Below are positions 57,945-64,000 of a DNA stretch of 64,000 nt, in pieces. Source of the stretch: Tretioscincus oriximinensis (taxonomy: Eukaryota; Chordata; Lepidosauria; Squamata; Gymnophthalmidae); assembly GCA_022410635.1 (NCBI GenBank), contig JAJVDF010000460.1, forward strand, positions 124,001 to 188,000. The letters run 5' to 3'. Made by a program: the position numbers and the translations under genes. The notes beneath the pieces were generated by a model. The model was not told the origin of the DNA. It worked only from the letters and a program-made list of their open reading frames with translations, and searched no databases. Every line of letters starts with the position of its first letter. The first letter of the stretch is position 1.

Positions 57945-58999
57945 GGTGACTCTATCATTGCCACAAAGGTAACCACTGCCTTTATCTGTTGTTCAGATGA
58001 TTAGTAGCAGCTGATATGAAAGTAGAATAGCCACATGAGGTGTCACTTGGGTTTGAATTGTTCCTACGTTCCTGCAATTATTCCAAATTAAAGCCCACTC
58101 TTCAGTACTGAAGATATTTTACAGTGAAGCTATGATGACAGTCTAAGTTTCTTTAAATTCTATGGAGCCATTTTACCTAAATTAATACATTTTAACAGAG
58201 AAAGTCTCCACGATTTAACTTGGACACGGGGGCCTTTCATAAGTATAATGGAAAATCCATTTGTGACTGATAGAGTGATTGAGGTTTTGTGAAGCAAAAA
58301 CACAATTTCATCATTTGTTGGATCAGATTGTAAGCTGTGGAACTTTGTGGTTTATTCTAATGAGAAGATACATTCAGAAACCCTAAAGCCAATTCTGTTG
58401 GCCTCTGAGGAGTGTGCTTGCAGCCTTTGCATTTACACCCAATTTTATCTACTCAGGAATCTGGCCCTCTTGTTTGGCAGCCCTGTCTCCGAAATCCTTT
58501 GGGAAGCAAAACCACTCAGTTTTGCCTCTCGGTTCTCTCTGAGCTTGTGAACAAGGTTCTAAGAATATTCCATGTGGAAACAGGCAAGTGCTGCTTTTAT
58601 GATCATCAAGGGAAGATGTTTCCCTGAAGCCTTTTTATGTTTTCTGGATGAAGCTCAGCTTCTGCCTCAAGCCTGTTCATCTCACATATGCTATGTCATT
58701 CCATAGCAAAGATTCCTTGTGAATATACAGGAAAATGCCCAAGGGTTTATGCCATACAGCATTGTACAGCATTTCATTATACTCATGTTAACCCTAATGA
58801 ATAAAGTTTTATGTGATTTCTTCAGAATAGTGAAGGCATCTAATTGCATAAAATAAAATGTGGGGCTGAGATTTTTACAAGCATGAAAATAGGTTGCACT
58901 AAGAAGGTTGAAAATATTTGAAGATACCACCCACCTATTCTAGTTTAATCTATATATTTGTTTATATTTAAAANGTTTATATTCCATTTCTCTCTTTTC
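57945..58999. other. unassigned DNA
   Basis: Nothing recognisable. One undetermined base is at 58974. Confidence 0.4.
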
Positions 59000-59290
59000 T
59001 AAAAAAAATCTCACGACAGTCTACAAGAAAGTTTAAACAGAAGGTAAAAGCAATACATGGAAAAATGCATTATTAAAAATAATTTTAAAAACTGAGGGGA
59101 CCAGGGGAAAAGCTATAAATTGTTAGTGCCACTTGAGCACCAGAAGGAACAGCATTTTGTAAAATATGTGCTACCACTGAGAAAGCATAACTATAAACCA
59201 TTATAAGATATTACATGGAACTCAGTAAAGATCCCAGATGATTTCAGGGCTCTTCCAAGATAGTAATAAGGGAGACTTGGTGTAGGAATT
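59000..59290 (-). mobile_element. L2-like LINE ORF2 C-terminal relic
   Basis: The minus strand near 59130-59190 encodes AFSVVAHILQNAVPSGAQVA, a decayed form of the L2 AFSVVAPxLWNALPxEVR block. Confidence 0.55.
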
Positions 59291-59369
59291 CATAAACAAT
59301 TTGGGAATATGATTATTTTAAAAATGCCTCTTTTAAAAACAATAGTGTCAAGTTGTTTAGGAATTCATA

Positions 59370-59485
59370 TTTATTTATTTATTATTTATTTGTACTTGTA
59401 TTTATTTATTTGTACTTGTATCCCGCCCTTTACCCAAAGGTCTCAGGGCGGCCAACCATAGGGTGGCGCACATAGCTTTTGTTGC
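59370..59485 (-). mobile_element. Sauria-type SINE 3' end
   Basis: ATTT repeats, then TTGTACTTGTATCCCGCCCT and CATAGGGTGGCGCACATAGC. This is the complement of the 3' end of the 50048 SINE (TATGTGTGCCACCCTATGG ... GGGCGGGATATAAGTAC). Confidence 0.8.
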
Positions 59486-60719
59486 CAAGTATAAAACTTT
59501 GAACCTGGCCTGATAGCTAATGGACAACCTCTTTTTCCACCGCTGCCACCACTTCTTTCTCCTCCTCTGCCTAGCTTCATGAATGAAGATTTATGAAGGG
59601 AGAGTAGTTATCTGGTCATGGTGTGACAGTTGTCTTTTCTCCTTGAAGCTAGCTTTGCTTGCATTCCCAAAAAAGGAAACAGCCTTATTGATGGTACCTC
59701 GCCAGCCCTGATGGGCTGCTAGAGCAGCTCATTAACAATGGTTGATATGGCAGGCATCCAGAGATTTCTTGAAGATGTCCTTATATCTCTTTGATACCCC
59801 TCTGTAATGGTGGCCTGTAGCTAGTTCGCCATATAGTGAAATCCTGGACAGGAGATGATTTTTCATGGCCTGGATGCCAGTGACTTCTACCTCTTTGAGG
59901 ACTGCCGTTCTGGTGATAAAGTNATTCCAATGGCTGTTTATTTATAATGCTCTTTTCATCAGAGGGCATCATGACAAAAACAAACCAATTCATCAACCAC
60001 ACAAAATGTTCAGCAATCTCAATCCCACCCAAGTATCTTCCATCTCATCAAGCAATATAAGGTCTTCGTGGAGGGGAGTAAAAAAGGTGTTTAAGGCTTT
60101 CCAGAAACAAAAATGGTCCCCATCTAGCTAAAGATTCAGAGAAAGACTGTTCAACAGAAATGGAACCAGATCCTGAAAGGCATGTATTGATGGAACAATC
60201 AATTGTCCCGTGGAAGCAAAATGTAAATTCTCGGAGGGAGCATATCATGTCAAATAGGCTGTGAAATATTAGAGTGCAGGGCCTCAGATGTCAAAACCAA
60301 CAGTTTAAAACAGGGTCTGGTTCAAACTGGAGGAACAGAAACATGAGAATTTGGGTAGATTTAAGACAACTCCAAGAACCAGGGTCTAGAGGAAGAATAG
60401 AAAGGAAAGCAAGCCAGCTAGTAAACTTTTACAATCCAGGTGGGATAAAGCTTAAACAATACATTTTCAATGAAGAAACTTCTGTACTAAGTTTAGTTAG
60501 GTATTTCACTCCTTGATTTTGGAACCCACACTGTTATTGGTACAACCAAATGCCCTTAAAGATCATGTGCATGCATGGAAATGGTGCTTAGCATATGTAT
60601 AGTTTTCATAATAGTACAAGAAGTCTGTGCTGAGAGCTTTATCTGATTATGAAATGATGCTGGACCTTGGTTTATAACTAGATCTATTAAGCATATGTGA
60701 ACCTGAATTACTAATTCGT
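59486..60719. other. unassigned DNA
   Basis: No gene is supported. One undetermined base is at 59923. Confidence 0.4.
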
Positions 60720-61632
60720 CTAAAGGAGGAGGAGTCAGTTTTTGTACCCTGCATTTCTCAGTCCAAATGAAATCAAAGTGACCTACATAACCTTCTGTTC
60801 TTCTCTGTACAGTAGATACCTGGTGAAGTAGATGGGGCTGAAAGAGTGCCAAAGAACTGTGACCAGCCCAAGATCGCCCAGCTGCTTTTGTGAAGGAGTG
60901 CAGAAATGACATGGGAGACTTCCAGATTAGGAAAGGAATTGAAAACATGTATCAGCAAATGTTGTTTTCCCTCTTTATAAATCTGTGGTGAGGCCACATT
61001 TGAATACAGCGTTTAGTTCTGGTCACTGCATCTCTAGAGGGATGCAGAAGGTGCAGAAAAGGGCAGCAAGAATGATCAAGGTGTTTATTAAAGGGTCTGG
61101 AGCCCCTCTGTTATGAAGTCAGACTGCAATATCTGGGCCTCCTCACCCTCGAAAGGCAACGTTTGACAGGTGATCTGATTGAAGTGTAGAAAATCATGCA
61201 TGAGATGGAGTGCACTCCTTGAAATTGATGGTCAGAAAAGTGAGAATAAGGAAAAGTATTTTTTCACTCAGAGGGTCATCGGCCTGTGGAATTTACTTCC
61301 TGAAGAGGTGGTGGTAACTAACAGCTTGGATAGCTTCAAGACAGGACTAGACAGGTTTATGGACACCAAGGGTATAAATGGGTACTAAGATGGATGTCTG
61401 GATGCTGCCTCCGGGATGGAGCAACAGGCAGGACTTCTGAAATACCATTTGCAGGGAGTTATGAACAGGTGCATATTTTGCTTTCCTCTGTTTAGACAGC
61501 CCAGGTGAATTTGGTGGGCCTCTGTGTGACACAGAATACTGGAATAGATGGGCTGTAGCCTGATCCAGGATGGCTCTTCTTATGTTCTTATGTTCAGATA
61601 AGGATCTGGCACTCTAACGACTACACAAGACT
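60720..61632 (-). mobile_element. Sauria-type SINE split by a CR1 end
   Basis: SINE text at 60720-60929 (tail to TTCCAGATT) continues at about 61593-61632 (TCAGATAAGGATCTGGCACT, then CTAACGACTACACAAGACTG). Between them lies a 0.66-kb CR1 3' end. The uninterrupted 28402 copy reads ACTTCCAGATAAGCAACGTC across the same point. Confidence 0.8.
60930..61592 (+). mobile_element. CR1 LINE 3' end nested in a SINE
   Basis: Starts in the ORF2 C-terminal region (GGAAAGGAATTGAAAACATG) and runs through RVIGLWNLLPEE and FKTGLDRF coding text (61179-61388) into the 3' UTR, ending TTCTTATGTTCTTATG. It is younger than the SINE it interrupts. Confidence 0.9.
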
Positions 61633-62689
61633 GCAAACAGAACAAATTCAGAAGTTATATTTCATCGATGCTTCTCCTACATTCTTCCAATAGAAAAATG
61701 CTCCTATTATGGTAATATAAGGAAATTGCTCCTCTTTAGTCTAGTAATATGGAAGGCTTGTATCTCATTCACAATTGTAAGGAAGACTTCACTGTGTCAG
61801 TCTTATACAAACTAATTATCTTTCACCTACTTGTGCAGCAGGAATCTCACACTTCTCCACTTTCCAAGGGAACAATCCATTGTGAGAGATTAATAGGAAA
61901 TTTTCAAATTAAACTTAGAAGCATTTTTTCCCATTATTACACAGATTGAATTTAAACTGGACAAATTATAGGCCTGGTGTTTAATTGAAAGTGATTAATG
62001 CTGACAGTGTAATCTGACTGCAGGATTTTCCATCTTACATAGTGACTGTCTCAGGCACATCTGTGAGGAAATGGTTAACACTGTCCTTCTTGGGTTTGCA
62101 CCTTGAACATAGTGCCATAACACATAGGCAGGGTGTGATGGCTTATGCAATTAATGAAATGAAACCCAAATCATTTTGTGGGAAAACGTGTGCAATTTTG
62201 TTCCCAGCCATGATTATCTCCCCAACCCCTCCTCAGTTACTTTGTATTTGTTTCATAGCTGCTAAAAATAATAATAAATAAATAAATCCTCCATTCAAAT
62301 TAGATTATAGAAAGGGACAGGAAGGAGCTTTTTAGCAACAGCCTGAAGAAAACCGCTGTGATGATTTAACTATTTTGGGAGAAGATAAGTAAAAGGCTAT
62401 CAGGTTTCTCTTTTCCAACACAAAAGATCCCTAGAACAGACGATTAATATCCAAAGCAAAGCAAAAAGTTCTCCAACAGGAGGACATGGGAAGGCAAGGG
62501 CCAGGGGCAGGAAGCTGGCAGCAGTGACTAGGCCACTGCGGTATTCCGGTGTTCTTAGAAGCTGTGATCTAAAGCTAAACAATATCCATTCCTCTAAACA
62601 CTGAGAAAATATGTTGAGTTTCCACTGCCATTAACAGGAAGTGCCTTCTAGCATGTTTTGGGGCATTTCAATGTTTCCATGACCATGCA
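61633..62689. other. unassigned DNA
   Basis: Nothing recognisable, apart from a short AATA run at about 62265-62287. Confidence 0.4.
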
Positions 62690-62697
62690 ATGATGCT

Positions 62698-62817
62698 TAG
62701 TCTGACCAGATGACCCCCTTTTTGGGGGGTTGGAAACCTGGTTTTGGGGTGCCTCCTGGTTTTTGCTGAAAATTTTTTTTTCCCTCAGCAAAAAAAAGGG
62801 GTCATCTGGTCAGCTTA
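62698..62817. mobile_element. hAT-like MITE, shortest copy
   Basis: 120-bp foldback with left end TAGTCTGACCAGATGACCCC and right end GGGGTCATCTGGTCAGCTTA. Inner GGTTTTTGCTGAAAA and CCCTCAGCAAAAA are inverted. No clear 8-bp duplication is visible. Confidence 0.75.
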
Positions 62818-63273
62818 CTTCATAAAGTGGCAGCCAGGTGCTTCACATGGATACTGTGCTCTTTGAGGAGGGTTTCATGTTGCTAACGGTGCAATATCAT
62901 ACTTCAAATGCTTTGCAGAAGTGCTCACAGTAATAAAATGTCATAGAGCCTTAGCTGAGAATTTTTGATTCTTAATTTAAGCATTTGTAAATATGGCACT
63001 TAAGAAATCAACTTTGAACCTGCTTCCTCAAGCCTAATTTCATCATGCATAAGGCTGCATCCAGACACCACTTCTTTATTCAGCTATATTTGGGTATTCA
63101 GGATTAAAGCATGGATATTTTGGAATAAAACTGTTCAGATAATATTTTTTTTTATTCTGGAGTATTTAAAATAGCAGAATAAGTAAGCAATGTCTGGCTA
63201 GAGCTTAAATATTGCCTTTATGTGTGCTAGGAATACTGCTTGTATTGTATACAAAAGATAAAGAATATGTGGT
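62818..63273. other. unassigned DNA
   Basis: Nothing recognisable. Confidence 0.4.
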
Positions 63274-63895
63274 CACATAAGAAATAAGAAGAGCCCTGTG
63301 GAATTGGCCCACAGCCCATCTAGTTTCAGCATTCTGTCTCATACAGTAACTAACCAATTGCACCTGGTCATTCTCAAGCAGATGAAGGCAAAATCTTTAC
63401 CTATTTGTGACTCTCTGCAAATAATATTTCAGGAATACTCTTTGATTCATCCCAGAGGTAGTTTCAGGAGATCCATCCCAACAGTTATTGATACACTTTG
63501 TTTTCATGAATTTGTCTAATCCTATCTTAAAGCTATCCATCTCCACTAGCTCTTCTGAAAGTAAATTCCATAGTCAAATCACCCTTTGGGGGAAAATTAC
63601 ATTCCCTTTTCTGTCCTTGCTCTTCTGCCCATTAGCTTCAAGTAGCCTGACCAGATGACCCTTTTTGAGGGGGGTTGAAAACCCATTTGGGGGGTGTCTC
63701 CCTTTTTTTCTGAGGAAAAAAACAAACAAATAAAAATTTGAAAAAAAATCTTTTTTTGAAAACAAATTCTTCAGAAAAAGCTGGGAGGCACCCCAAAACC
63801 GGGTTTTCAAAAAAAAAACCTCCCAAAAAAGGGGTCATCTGATCAGCCTAGAAATGGTCCCTGGTCCTAACGTTGTGAAAAGTCGTATCTCCTGT
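63274..63895 (-). mobile_element. CR1 LINE 3' end split by a hAT-like MITE
   Basis: The CR1 terminus (ACATAAGAAATAAGAAGAGC) continues to CCCATTAGCTTCAAG at 63642. It resumes after the MITE as GAAATGGTCCCTGGTCCTAA at 63851. The same text is continuous in the 11382-11786 copy. Confidence 0.8.
63643..63850. mobile_element. hAT-like MITE nested in CR1
   Basis: 208-bp foldback with left end TAGCCTGACCAGATGACCCT and right end GGGGTCATCTGATCAGCCTA. Inner arms include GGGAGGCACCCCAAAACCGG on the right. No intact 8-bp duplication is seen. Confidence 0.8.
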
Positions 63896-64000
63896 TCTCA
63901 TTAACCCCAGCAAGCATGAAACAAAATAGAAGCAGGGATTGAGCAATCCAGGAATGTAAACGAAAGACATTTTATTGTATACTGCTCAAAACAATTAAGG

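Noticed and set aside
3940..59923. Single undetermined bases at 3940, 7007, 7824, 7849, 40460, 58974 and 59923
   Set aside because: Several sit at homopolymers or simple repeats and look like base-calling or assembly ambiguities, not biology.
1..64000. Prokaryotic systems such as operons, CRISPR arrays or phage
   Set aside because: No gene density, ribosome-binding pattern or repeat-spacer structure is present; the repeats are vertebrate retrotransposons.

Overview
The window is vertebrate nuclear DNA, most likely from a squamate reptile. The evidence is its repeat content. There are many copies of a tRNA-derived SINE whose 3' half resembles the Bov-B LINE tail, and several Sauria-type SINEs. 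There are also CR1 LINE 3' ends terminating in TTCTTATGTTCTTATG, CR1 ends with an ATTCTATG tail, L2-like and L1 LINE remnants, and several families of short foldback DNA elements. The DNA is AT-rich and CpG-poor outside one island. Nothing bacterial, phage-like, plasmid-like or CRISPR-like is present.

Only one intact protein-coding gene can be supported. It is an intronless 121-codon minus-strand ORF at 16586-16951 that encodes a very basic, divergent histone H2B-fold protein. It has a strong Kozak context, an in-frame stop two codons upstream, a TATA box, a CCAAT box and a distal AATAAA. It looks like a germline or sperm-type H2B variant, although expression cannot be judged from sequence. 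A second sign of host gene activity is a compact CpG island at about 7.18-7.52 kb. It has two NRF1-like palindromes and a possible minus-strand splice donor, which suggests the promoter or first exon of a gene whose body I cannot recognise.

Layout: 1-7 kb is mostly unassigned sequence with foldback elements, two CR1 ends and one SINE containing a nested LINE end. The CpG island is at 7.2-7.5 kb. A SINE inside a foldback element lies at 7.7-8.1 kb. From 8 to 15.6 kb the sequence is mostly unassigned, with one CR1 and one L2 relic. The H2B-like gene and a neighbouring SINE occupy 15.6-17.1 kb. CR1 copies and an (AAT)n microsatellite lie at 17.8-20.5 kb. A SINE, an L2 relic and a fairly young L1 3' end with a 287-codon ORF2 remnant lie at 21-24.5 kb. 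From 24.5 to 44 kb the sequence is unassigned DNA with dispersed SINEs, foldback elements and an old L2 reverse-transcriptase relic. A 0.3-kb palindrome is at 45.5 kb. A 1.8-kb CR1 with reverse transcriptase and 3' UTR is at 46.9-48.7 kb. SINEs, CR1 ends and five copies of a hAT-like MITE family, three of them with near-perfect or perfect 8-bp target duplications, lie between 42.6 and 63.9 kb.

The transposons form readable nested strata: LINE in SINE, SINE in MITE, CR1 in MITE and MITE in CR1. These give a relative insertion chronology. No multi-gene system or operon is present, and no functional interaction between features is implied.
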